DNA from: Syntrophomonas sp. UBA5314
GTDB lineage: Bacteria > Bacillota > Syntrophomonadia > Syntrophomonadales > Syntrophomonadaceae
Direction: 5' to 3'
Assembly: GCA_002410325.1 (NCBI GenBank)
Contig: DHRK01000007.1
Coordinates: forward strand, 411,821 to 417,711
DNA: 5,891 bases
Positions 1 through 5,760 of the stretch are shown here, piece by piece. Every line of letters begins with the position of its first letter. Position 1 is the stretch's first letter. Made by a program: the position numbers and the translations under genes. The notes below the pieces were generated by a model. That model ran no database searches. It worked only from the letters and a program-made list of their open reading frames with translations, and was not told the origin of the DNA.

Positions 1-71
1 GCCCAAATTATGTGCACGAATATACGGAATGCTGTACTTGCAATTGAAATAGATGTAAGGGGGCTTAGCAA
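1..71. other. Upstream region of the crotonase gene, no supported gene
   Basis: These bases precede the first gene. AAGGGGG at 57-63 is its ribosome binding site, 8 nt before the GTG start at 72. Two + frames end in stops here, before position 60, and could be the last codons of an upstream gene cut by the window edge. The peptides are too short to recognise. I see no convincing -35/-10 pair, so the promoter of the acyl-CoA cassette probably lies outside the window. Confidence 0.4.
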
Positions 72-821
72 GTGGATTACCAGTACCTTCAATATGAAAA
101 AGAAGACTCTATCGCAGTAGTAACCCTCAACCGGCCGCAGAACTTTAACGCCCTCAACCTTCCTTTGATGGCGGAAATAGGAGACGCCTTCACCAGGATG
201 GAAAAGGAGGAAGATATAAACGCGGTGGTTCTTACTGGCGGAGAAAGGGCCTTTTGCGCCGGATTTGACATGGAAACGGTGATGCATGAAGACAAGGCTG
301 CAATTATCAAAGCCTGCCAGGATTCCTTTATACGCATCCTGCGTTTCCCCATGCCGGTCATCGCCGCGGTCACCGGTCCGGCCCTGGCGGCCGGTTTTGA
401 CCTCATGGTCATGGCCGATTTCCGGGTATTTTCCGACAATGTCCGGGTGGGGCAGCCGGAAATCGTGTGGGCCCTCACCCCGTTAAGCGATCCGCTGTGG
501 AAAATTATCGGGCTGGGCCGGGCCAAGGAAGTCACCATGACCGGCCGGATCTACGGCGCCCAGGAGGCCAAAGAGATGGGCCTGGCCAACTATGTCTTTC
601 CCCGCGCCACCTATTTGGAGGAAGCTAAAAAAATCGCCCGCGATATCGCCCGATTCGACCGGGCCGCCCTGCAGGCCAACAAAGAACAGACCAACCGAGT
701 GCCGGGTATGGAGGTCGAAGCGGCTATTCGCACCCAGATCTGGACCTTCCGCAACTTCGTCGGGAGTGAAGATATGACCAGGAGGATGACCCAATTTCTA
801 GAATCTAACAAACAAAAATAG
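72..821 (+). CDS. Enoyl-CoA hydratase/isomerase (crotonase) family protein, divergent active site
   Basis: This 249-residue protein has the usual length of a single-domain crotonase, the fold that polarises acyl-CoA thioesters in an oxyanion hole for hydration, isomerisation or related chemistry in the cytoplasm. Visible signatures are the N-terminal strand with VVTLNRPQNFNALN (16-29), the first oxyanion/CoA segment FCAGFDM (61-67), the second segment TGPALAAGFD (101-110) and GQPE (127-130). Aligned by motif to rat mitochondrial enoyl-CoA hydratase, Glu164 is kept (E130), but Glu144 is Asp (D110) and the oxyanion Gly141 is Ala (A107). The usual PGxGGTQ stretch is replaced by PLSDPLW (137-143). 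Family membership is therefore firm, but the reaction is uncertain and need not be simple enoyl-CoA hydration. The start is GTG, chosen because AAGGGGG lies 8 nt upstream. The SDR gene follows within about 25 nt on the same strand, suggesting an operon for acyl-CoA metabolism. Confidence 0.9.
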   Translation: MDYQYLQYEKEDSIAVVTLNRPQNFNALNLPLMAEIGDAFTRMEKEEDINAVVLTGGERAFCAGFDMETVMHEDKAAIIKACQDSFIRILRFPMPVIAAVTGPALAAGFDLMVMADFRVFSDNVRVGQPEIVWALTPLSDPLWKIIGLGRAKEVTMTGRIYGAQEAKEMGLANYVFPRATYLEEAKKIARDIARFDRAALQANKEQTNRVPGMEVEAAIRTQIWTFRNFVGSEDMTRRMTQFLESNKQK

Positions 822-827
822 CGGGTG

Positions 828-835
828 AAAAGGGG
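828..835 (+). promoter_or_regulatory. Ribosome binding site that decides the SDR start
   Basis: AAAAGGGG directly abuts the ATG at 836, which is too close for that codon. It is 9 nt from the next in-frame ATG at 845, an ideal spacing. The site therefore favours 845 as the true start. Confidence 0.65.
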
Positions 836-844
836 ATGACTAGA

Positions 845-1603
845 ATGAAGCTGGACGGAAAAGTGGCCTTGATTACCGGTGGAGGCACTGGCATCGGTAG
901 AGCGGCAGCCGTGGCCCTGGCGGCCGAAGGAGCCAGAGTAATCGTAATGGGCAGGCGTCCCGACCCCTTGGAGGAGACGGTTGAGGAGATCAAAATAAAC
1001 GGGGGTGCGGCTATAGCCTGCCCCGGCGACGTCACCGTACGCGCCGACCTGGAAAAATCCCGGGTGCTTATCAGCAACGAATGGGGCCGGCTGGACATCC
1101 TGGTCAACAACGCGGGCTCGGCCATGTTTAAGCCTTTTGCCCAGACCACCATGGAGGACTTCGATTACATTTACCGCATCGACCTGCGCAACGTCTTTGA
1201 AACCACCCAGGTAATGCAGCCCTTGATGATGGAAAACGGCGGTGGAAGCATAATCAATATTTCCTCGATTCTGGGGGTCCGGGGAAACGCTGATGCCACC
1301 GCCTACTGCGCCATGAAAGGCGGGGTTGTCAACCTGACCCGCGCCCTGGCTCACGCCCTGGGCCCGGCCATTCGGGTCAATTGCCTGTGTCCCTCCCACA
1401 TCGCCACTCCCATGATGCAGGATGAGTTGGAGCGTCTTGAAAAGGGTGGCAAAATGAACAAATTGACCCGCCTGTTTCCCCTGAAGCGGGTCGCCCATCC
1501 GGAAGACATGACCGGCAGCATCCTCTTCTTTGCCGGTGATGATTCCAAATGGATGACGGGAAATATTGTCATGGTCGACGGAGGCTTGTCCTGTTATGTC
1601 TGA
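845..1603 (+). CDS. Short-chain dehydrogenase/reductase, classical SDR (FabG-like)
   Basis: This is a 252-residue Rossmann-fold oxidoreductase of the classical SDR family, typical in length. From the 845 start it shows the nucleotide-binding motif TGGGTGIG (11-18), GDVT near the adenine site (61-64), the NNAG motif (88-91), and catalytic Ser141, Tyr154 and Lys158 in the S-x12-Y-x3-K pattern. Arg37-Arg38 after the second strand suggest NADP(H) preference (inference). The tetrad Asn of FabG-type enzymes is Asp113 here (see findings), and the usual PG after the sixth strand is PS. The family contains 3-oxoacyl-ACP/CoA reductases and 3-hydroxyacyl-CoA dehydrogenases. The adjacent crotonase points to a CoA-thioester substrate, but other alcohols or ketones cannot be excluded. 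An ATG at 836 would add three residues. I chose 845 because of ribosome-binding-site spacing and because the protein then begins MKLDGKVALITGG, as is usual in the family. A 23-nt gap to the crotonase gene implies co-transcription. Confidence 0.92.
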   Translation: MKLDGKVALITGGGTGIGRAAAVALAAEGARVIVMGRRPDPLEETVEEIKINGGAAIACPGDVTVRADLEKSRVLISNEWGRLDILVNNAGSAMFKPFAQTTMEDFDYIYRIDLRNVFETTQVMQPLMMENGGGSIINISSILGVRGNADATAYCAMKGGVVNLTRALAHALGPAIRVNCLCPSHIATPMMQDELERLEKGGKMNKLTRLFPLKRVAHPEDMTGSILFFAGDDSKWMTGNIVMVDGGLSCYV

Positions 1604-1668
1604 CGCTGCCTTAAGCCGAATGCTTTGAAGCTGAGAGCTGCCAGAGCGAGCGACGGAAGCATCATCCA

Positions 1669-1764
1669 GGCACCACGATTTACGCTCCGCTTCGCATATT
1701 ATTAATGTTGCGAAGAGCAAGGCGCGCAACCTTATTAGTGAGCAGAGCGAACATGTGTGGTGCC
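1669..1764. repeat. Large imperfect inverted repeat (about 96 bp)
   Basis: Three nested complementary pairs share one centre near 1717-1719. The outer pair is GGCACCAC (1669-1676) with GTGGTGCC (1757-1764), 8 of 8. The middle pair is CGCTCCGCT (1683-1691) with AGCAGAGCG (1741-1749), 8 of 9; the one mismatch becomes a G-U pair in a - strand transcript. The inner pair is GTTGCG (1707-1712) with CGCAAC (1725-1730), 6 of 6. The spacers between arms are 6 and 7 nt on the two sides, so the symmetry is real, although the AT-rich segments between the middle and inner arms pair poorly. It may be a palindromic intergenic element or the remnant of a small mobile repeat. No transposase is present. Confidence 0.55.
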
Positions 1765-1785
1765 CGTGGTACTTTTGCCGACGGT

Positions 1786-1816
1786 CTGAAAGCTGCCCTA
1801 TGCGGCAGCTTTTCAG
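1786..1816 (+). terminator. Possible terminator hairpin downstream of the SDR gene
   Basis: CTGAAAGCTGCC (1786-1797) pairs with GGCAGCTTTTCAG (1804-1816) across a 6-nt loop, with a single bulged T. The stem is strong, but the nearest T-run (TTTTT, 1831-1835) begins 14 nt after it. It is therefore a weak or processed terminator, or simply an RNA-stabilising 3' hairpin. Confidence 0.4.
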
Positions 1817-1909
1817 GCCTATCTTGTATGTTTTTACGGGCGAAGTCCTATATAAGTTGAAGGGTTTTTTCGATAATATGTAATGGTGTTAAAAGATGAG
1901 GTTTCAGGT

Positions 1910-1948
1910 AAAAACCAGAGCCGGTTCCATTTTCCGGCTCTGGTTTTT
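1910..1948. terminator. Bidirectional rho-independent terminator
   Basis: A perfect 15-bp inverted repeat, 1910-1924 with 1934-1948, surrounds a 9-nt loop. The core is CCAGAGCCGG with CCGGCTCTGG, flanked by A5 on one side and T5 on the other. It therefore ends transcripts from both directions: the + strand crotonase-SDR unit and the - strand degV-DUF4349 unit, whose last stop lies 18 nt away. Confidence 0.93.
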
Positions 1949-1965
1949 CGTTGTAATTGAATTCT

Positions 1966-2970
1966 TTATTCTGGTTTAACTTCTTCTTTGGCTTCGGGCT
2001 CAGTCTTGTTATCGGGAACCTCTACCGCTATATCGGGAGACAATTTTATGTCCGGACCGGCTCCGGCGTTCTGGGTTTTTTTCCGGTTCCTGCGCTGGGA
2101 GACCCATTTCTTGATAGGATAGGCGATGATGAATAACACGATCAGGAAGGGCAGTATGGTGACCAAAACGATAAACAGGCCGTTCAACAGTTTTATCAGT
2201 TGGTTAAGGCTGCTCACAAAGCCCTGCCCAGCTTTTCCCAGGGTCCCTTTGGGGGCCTGCAGGGCGGCTTGGTTTTCCTCCAGAGTAACCGTAAAAGTCG
2301 TGTAGTCCACCATATTGCTCAAACGGTTCATGCGGGCCTGGAGGGCTTCCCGCTCACCTCTTACCCGGGCGATTTCCTTTTCCACCGCCAGAAGATCCTG
2401 GATGGTGGCGGTCCGGGTTTCCAGCAGATTCAACAGGCGCTCTTCTTCCTTGACCATGACCTTCAAGCGGGCCTCGGTGTCATAATATTCGTCACTCACA
2501 TCGGTCGAGGTCTTGCTTTGCTCCAGTACCCGGCCGCTTTTCTCCAGGAAGTTTATCATTTGCGAAGCCTGGTTGGCCGGAACCTTCAGGGTCAGGCTGG
2601 CCCGGATTCTGTCCTCCTGAACCAGCAGGCTGCTGTTGGCCAGATATCCCTGCAGCCTTTCCACTTCCTGGCTTATGGCGGAATTGGCCTGCCGGCTGTC
2701 CTGCACCTCTATCTTAAATCTCCAATTGTCGCTCACCTTGCGCTCGGCAACAGTAGGCTGCTTGACCTGGTTCGCTTCGCTGCCGCCGTAACTGGTGTCG
2801 GCCGCCTGGGGAACCGCACTGCCAGCTGATCCCAGCTCATTGGCGCTTTGCGATTCCGTACGGGAAGTATTGATTGAAGCGCACCCGGCTATAGATACCA
2901 ACATGACCACCAGCAGCCCCAGTCCTATCAGCACTTTTTTCCATCGATGGCCTGATTTATTAAACTTCAC
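1966..2970 (-). CDS. DUF4349 family lipoprotein with C-terminal membrane helix
   Basis: This 334-residue envelope protein is of unknown function. From the GTG start it has a basic N-terminus and hydrophobic segment (about 12-29) ending in the lipobox IAGC, with lipidated Cys30 predicted. A low-complexity Ser/Gln/Ala linker runs to about 80. The DUF4349 domain spans about 83-232 and includes VSDEYYDTEARL (158-169), a heptad-like Glu/Leu/Arg-rich coiled coil (about 165-219) and the closing strand motif VDYTTFTVTLEE. A membrane helix (about 262-285) follows, then a basic/acidic cytoplasmic tail rich in Lys, Glu and Pro. The coiled-coil domain thus appears anchored at both ends outside the membrane. 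An upstream in-frame ATG at 3009 would add 13 residues. I prefer GTG 2970 because a strong AGGGGAGGGG ribosome binding site lies inside that extension, immediately before it. It follows the degV-family gene on the same strand, probably in one transcript. No anti-sigma zinc finger, as seen in some relatives, is present. Confidence 0.88.
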   Translation of the reverse strand: MKFNKSGHRWKKVLIGLGLLVVMLVSIAGCASINTSRTESQSANELGSAGSAVPQAADTSYGGSEANQVKQPTVAERKVSDNWRFKIEVQDSRQANSAISQEVERLQGYLANSSLLVQEDRIRASLTLKVPANQASQMINFLEKSGRVLEQSKTSTDVSDEYYDTEARLKVMVKEEERLLNLLETRTATIQDLLAVEKEIARVRGEREALQARMNRLSNMVDYTTFTVTLEENQAALQAPKGTLGKAGQGFVSSLNQLIKLLNGLFIVLVTILPFLIVLFIIAYPIKKWVSQRRNRKKTQNAGAGPDIKLSPDIAVEVPDNKTEPEAKEEVKPE

Positions 2971-2975
2971 CTGTA

Positions 2976-2988
2976 CCCCTCCCCTTTT
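2976..2988 (-). promoter_or_regulatory. Ribosome binding site that decides the DUF4349 start
   Basis: On the - strand, AAAAGGGGAGGGG ends 5 nt before the GTG at 2970-2968. The GGAGG core is about 7 nt from that codon. The upstream ATG at 3009 has only a weak GGA before it. This points to GTG initiation. Confidence 0.75.
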
Positions 2989-3015
2989 AACATTTTCTGC
3001 TTTAAGCATAATACA

Positions 3016-3051
3016 TTTCCAGGACCGAAAAACTTGCTTTTAGTCCGGAAA
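3016..3051 (-). other. Imperfect hairpin between the degV and DUF4349 genes
   Basis: TTTCC (3016-3020) pairs with GGAAA (3047-3051), GGAC (3022-3025) with GTCC (3043-3046), and an A-run near 3028-3031 with a T-run near 3038-3041, leaving small bulges. It lies in the gap after the degV-family stop. It has no good U-tail, so it could be an RNA processing or stability element between the two genes rather than a terminator. Confidence 0.3.
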
Positions 3052-3067
3052 AGGGTTAAAAGACTCG

Positions 3068-3994
3068 TTATCTGCGAAATCGTCCGGCCAGATCATGCAG
3101 TTCCTGTTTCAGCCAGGCGGCCTTTTTGGAGTTTCTCTCGGCAAAAAACATGGACAAGCCTCCCGGACCCACATGGGTCCCCACCGCCACCCCCATCTGC
3201 ATTATAAATATGTCGCCACGGTAATTGCTCTCGCGCTTTATTTTAGTCTGAAGATCACAGGCCGGTTCTATTTCCGATGTGTAGCCGATAATAATGAAGT
3301 CGGTAACATCCGGGTCCATCCTCCAGTTGAATTCATGAACATAGTAATCCAGAACCCTTCTTCGTCCTCTCTGCTTGGCAACTATGGCGCCCCGGCCATC
3401 CTTCATGCTCATAATCGGCTTCAGGTTTAAAAGCTTGCCCAGGTAGGCTCCAGCATTGGATAGACGGCCGCTCCTGATCAAATGATTGAGGTCATCAACC
3501 GACAAAAAGTGTTTAACCTTCAATTTATAGTTCTCATTGAACTCTATAAGCTCGGCAAAGCCGGCCCCTTGTTCTCGCAGACGGGCGCTTTTCAGAATCA
3601 GCCATCCACTGCCGTGACTCATGCTTAGGGAATCGACAACATAGATAGGCGTACCGACAGCGGGGTTTTCCTGGTAGAATTGCTGTACGGCCATAACTGC
3701 CGACGAATATGCTCCACTGGTTCCGCTGGACATGCAAATACACAGAATCTCTTTATGGCCTTCATCTATAGCCTTTTGGAACAGTCTGATATATTCCGAC
3801 GGATTAGGCATAGCAGTAGTGGGAGGAACAACTAGATGGGGCTGCAGGCGGTAGAATTCATCAGGACTGATATCCAGGCGGTCCAGGAATACTTTATTGT
3901 CAATGGTGATAGTCAAGGGAGCGATCCCGATATCATACCTGTCTACAATCTCCTGGCTGAGGTCGCAGGTCGAATCCGCCATGATCTTTATCAT
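3068..3994 (-). CDS. DegV family protein (fatty-acid-binding, FakB-like)
   Basis: The 308-residue protein matches DegV/FakB length (about 280-310) and fold. Established members bind a fatty acid and, as FakB, present it to the kinase FakA for phosphorylation and entry into phospholipid synthesis. Visible motifs are MADSTCDL near the N-terminus (D7-S8-T9), a Thr-Thr pair before Pro (PTTAMP, 58-63), SSGTSGAYSSA (89-99), SGRLS (175-179) and the C-terminal GTHVGPG (272-278). These correspond to the lipid-carboxylate and hinge regions of the family. The common TSQP motif reads TAMP here. No fakA-like gene is in the window, so the kinase partner, if any, is elsewhere. An alternative TTG start one codon earlier (3997) is possible. 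I chose the ATG at 3994 because GGAGG lies 8 nt from it. A terminator separates it from the upstream helicase gene, so it probably has its own promoter, which I could not identify. It is probably co-transcribed with the DUF4349 gene 97 nt downstream. Confidence 0.93.
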   Translation of the reverse strand: MIKIMADSTCDLSQEIVDRYDIGIAPLTITIDNKVFLDRLDISPDEFYRLQPHLVVPPTTAMPNPSEYIRLFQKAIDEGHKEILCICMSSGTSGAYSSAVMAVQQFYQENPAVGTPIYVVDSLSMSHGSGWLILKSARLREQGAGFAELIEFNENYKLKVKHFLSVDDLNHLIRSGRLSNAGAYLGKLLNLKPIMSMKDGRGAIVAKQRGRRRVLDYYVHEFNWRMDPDVTDFIIIGYTSEIEPACDLQTKIKRESNYRGDIFIMQMGVAVGTHVGPGGLSMFFAERNSKKAAWLKQELHDLAGRFRR

Positions 3995-4002
3995 CAATCA
4001 TT

Positions 4003-4007
4003 CCTCC
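4003..4007 (-). promoter_or_regulatory. Ribosome binding site of the degV-family gene
   Basis: On the - strand GGAGG is followed by AATGA, then TTG (3997) and ATG (3994). Its spacing is 5 nt to TTG and 8 nt to ATG, which favours ATG. Confidence 0.75.
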
Positions 4008-4104
4008 ATGAAAATTATTCCATACTGTTCCCTTTTGGAGAACCAGACATTTCAATTTTTATCGTACCATCTTATAGGCCGGGAACCTAGCATCATTATA
4101 TTCG

Positions 4105-4134
4105 AAATAACAAAAGCCCCCCTGACGGGAGGCT
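4105..4134 (-). terminator. Rho-independent terminator of the helicase gene
   Basis: In the - direction AGCCTCCC (4134-4127) pairs with GGGGGGCT (4122-4115) across a four-base loop, with one mismatch. The stem runs directly into TTTTGTTATTT. It begins about 20 nt after the helicase stop codon and insulates the degV-DUF4349 unit. Confidence 0.85.
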
Positions 4135-4153
4135 CTGGCAAATTGTCCGATGT

Positions 4154-5581
4154 TTAATGTCTCCGGCCCCGTCCGCCTTCAACCCTCTTCAGCGGCCGGC
4201 TGCTATGGTTCCAGGATTTGCTCCTGGAGCCGCCGACCGGCTTTTCCAGGCTGCGCAGCTTAATGGGAGGCGCTTCGGTCAACTCCTGAAAAGGAGCATT
4301 CTGCGGTTCTTTGGTCAGCATTTTCAGGGCTGCCGACAAGAGGGTTACTGAATCGTATTCAGATAAGAGTCCCTCGGCCAGGCTCTTGTAATGCCGGGTG
4401 TCTTCAAATTCAACCGTCCTTTGCAGGTTATCCACCACCCCGCGCTGCAGGCCGGCCAGGGCTTCGCCCATAGTCGGAATGGGTATGCGCTTTATCTGGT
4501 GCTTTATCATGTGCTCGATATATTTCAGATGCCCTATTTCCCTGGAAGTCACGAAGCTGGTAGCCAATCCCGCGCCGCCCGCTCTTCCGGTACGGCCAAT
4601 GCGGTGCACATAGCTCTCTGAATCCTGGGGAATGTCAAAATTATAGACATGGCTCACCCCGTTGATATCCAACCCGCGGGCGGCCACATCGGTGGCCACC
4701 AGAATTTCGATCTGACCCGCTTTAAATTTTTGCATGATGGCGTCGCGGGTGTTCTGGGAATGGTCTCCGTGCAGGCCCTCGGCCATGTAATTGCGGCTGC
4801 TTAATGCCCCGGCTATTTCATCAACCCGCCGTTTGGTACGGGCAAAAACGATGCCCAGGGCCGGCTCCTGAATGTCCAGCAAGCGGCACAGCACATTCAA
4901 CTTCTGACTTTCGGACAGTTCCACATACTGCTGCTCGATCATGGCCACCGTCATCTCTTTGGGGTTGATATGGACCGTTTGCGGCTCGTTCATAAACTCC
5001 CGTGCCAAATTCATTATGTGCGGGGGCATGGTAGCTGAAAAGAGCAGGGTCTGCCGCTCCCGGGGAATCTCTTGCAATATGGCCTCGATATCCTCTTTAA
5101 ATCCCATGTTCAGCATTTCATCCGCCTCATCCAGCACCAGGACCTTTAGATCCGGAAAGCCTATGCTCCGGCGGCGCATGTGGTCCATAAGCCGTCCGGG
5201 AGTAGCCACGATGATCTGGGGGCCTTTCCGGAGCGCGCGAATCTGGCGCTCCATCTCCTGACCGCCGTAAACGGGCAGGGCCCAGATATGCTTATCCTGG
5301 CCGATCCGGTTCAATTCCTCGGATACCTGAATAGCCAGTTCCCGGGTCGGGGTTATAACCAGTCCCTGAATCCGCCTGCTCCGAGCAGTGCTTCTATCGA
5401 TCAGGGGAATCCCATAAGCAGCAGTCTTTCCGGTTCCGGTCTGAGCCCGGCCAATCATATCCCGGCCTTCCAGGGCCAGGGGAATGGTCTGTTCCTGGAT
5501 GGGGGTCGCTTCTTCAAAGCCCATTCTCTTTACTGCCTTAAGTATCATAGGCTCCAGGTTCATTTCTTCAAAAGTTTTCAA
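4154..5581 (-). CDS. DEAD-box ATP-dependent RNA helicase, CshA/DeaD type
   Basis: This 475-residue helicase unwinds RNA duplexes with ATP. Relatives act in cold adaptation, ribosome assembly and the RNA degradosome. From the TTG start all motifs are intact: Q motif with FEEMNL and TPIQ (Gln29), motif I AQTGTGKT (46-53), Ia PTRELA (78-83), Ib TPGR (127-130), II DEAD (151-154), III SAT (182-184), IV VFARTK (245-250), V ATDVAARGLDI (296-306) and VI HRIGRTGRAG (326-335). The region after about 365 resembles the CshA dimerisation segment (inference), followed by a short basic Arg/Gly/Ser-rich tail ending GGRGRRH. No RRM-like DbpA domain is evident. The start is TTG, with AAGGAG 8 nt upstream, which gives the family-typical MKTFEEMNLEP. 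An in-frame ATG at 5662, also with a ribosome binding site, would add 27 unrelated residues (502 in all). The gene has a consensus promoter and a hairpin in its leader, and ends at its own terminator, so it is monocistronic. Confidence 0.95.
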   Translation of the reverse strand: MKTFEEMNLEPMILKAVKRMGFEEATPIQEQTIPLALEGRDMIGRAQTGTGKTAAYGIPLIDRSTARSRRIQGLVITPTRELAIQVSEELNRIGQDKHIWALPVYGGQEMERQIRALRKGPQIIVATPGRLMDHMRRRSIGFPDLKVLVLDEADEMLNMGFKEDIEAILQEIPRERQTLLFSATMPPHIMNLAREFMNEPQTVHINPKEMTVAMIEQQYVELSESQKLNVLCRLLDIQEPALGIVFARTKRRVDEIAGALSSRNYMAEGLHGDHSQNTRDAIMQKFKAGQIEILVATDVAARGLDINGVSHVYNFDIPQDSESYVHRIGRTGRAGGAGLATSFVTSREIGHLKYIEHMIKHQIKRIPIPTMGEALAGLQRGVVDNLQRTVEFEDTRHYKSLAEGLLSEYDSVTLLSAALKMLTKEPQNAPFQELTEAPPIKLRSLEKPVGGSRSKSWNHSSRPLKRVEGGRGRRH

Positions 5582-5589
5582 AAATATTT

Positions 5590-5595
5590 CTCCTT
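5590..5595 (-). promoter_or_regulatory. Ribosome binding site for the helicase TTG start
   Basis: AAGGAG on the - strand lies 8 nt before TTG 5581-5579. It supports initiation exactly where the helicase homology begins. Confidence 0.75.
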
Positions 5596-5618
5596 GCTTT
5601 AAATGTTTCTGCTCTCGC

Positions 5619-5652
5619 AAAACAAAAGGCATAACCGCTCCAAGGTTATGCC
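5619..5652 (-). terminator. Terminator-like hairpin in the helicase leader (candidate attenuator)
   Basis: Read in the - direction, GGCATAACC (5652-5644) pairs perfectly with GGTTATGCC (5636-5628) around a 7-nt loop, TTGGAGC, and is followed at once by TTTTGTTTT (5627-5619). It lies about 45 nt downstream of the expected transcription start and about 38 nt before the TTG start. Transcription of the helicase must pass it, so it is either a leaky terminator or a regulated attenuator. The short 9-bp stem with 4 G-C pairs suggests moderate strength. Confidence 0.6.
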
Positions 5653-5668
5653 ACGTTTCCATTACATT

Positions 5669-5674
5669 TCCTTT
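5669..5674 (-). promoter_or_regulatory. Second, upstream ribosome binding site in the helicase leader
   Basis: AAAGGA on the - strand lies 6 nt before ATG 5662-5660, which is in frame with the helicase. Translation from here would cross the leader hairpin and add 27 residues to the helicase N-terminus. Confidence 0.45.
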
Positions 5675-5704
5675 AGTTGTTCCGGCTTACTACCACGATT
5701 AACT

Positions 5705-5733
5705 ATTATACAGACTCTGCACAAAATTGTCAA
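5705..5733 (-). promoter_or_regulatory. Consensus sigma-A promoter of the helicase gene
   Basis: On the - strand a perfect -35 TTGACA (5733-5728) and a perfect -10 TATAAT (5710-5705) are separated by exactly 17 nt. Transcription should start near 5697-5699, giving a leader of roughly 115-120 nt before the TTG codon. A second TTGACA lies upstream (5754-5749) without a good -10. Confidence 0.92.
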
Positions 5734-5760
5734 ACCTCCCTAGTACTCTGTCAACCCTAA

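Larger units (their letters stand above)
1604..1909. other. Non-coding stretch after the SDR gene
   Basis: About 300 bases without a plausible gene: no ORF here combines a ribosome binding site with recognisable protein. It contains the large imperfect palindrome 1669-1764 and the hairpin 1786-1816, both listed separately. The remainder (1821-1905) is AT-richer and shows no clear promoter. It ends at the bidirectional terminator, so it is the 3' side of the + strand unit. Confidence 0.6.

Noticed and set aside
611..1729. Long - strand open frame (372 codons) antisense to the crotonase and SDR genes
   Set aside because: It overlaps two clear enzymes on the other strand. Its translation is His/Gly/Gln-rich with no recognisable domain, as expected of a shadow frame in GC-biased coding DNA.
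2200..2829. + strand open frame of 209 codons opposite the DUF4349 gene
   Set aside because: It is antisense to a well-supported lipoprotein gene and has no recognisable protein features.
4027..4043. Small dyad GTTC-N9-GAAC in the degV leader as an operator
   Set aside because: The half-sites are only four bases, with one internal mismatch in the inner pairs, and match no operator I know with confidence.
4095..4100. TATAAT on the - strand as the degV -10 box
   Set aside because: The sequence 16-18 nt upstream is the G-rich helicase terminator and bears no -35 resemblance. The hexamer alone in AT-rich DNA is not enough.
5180..5602. + strand open frame of 140 codons opposite the helicase N-terminus
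   Set aside because: It lies antisense to conserved helicase motifs and the helicase ribosome binding site, and shows no homology I recognise.
5749..5754. Second TTGACA upstream of the helicase promoter
   Set aside because: At 17-nt spacing the -10 would read GACAAT, a poor match. It is probably coincidental or an accessory site.
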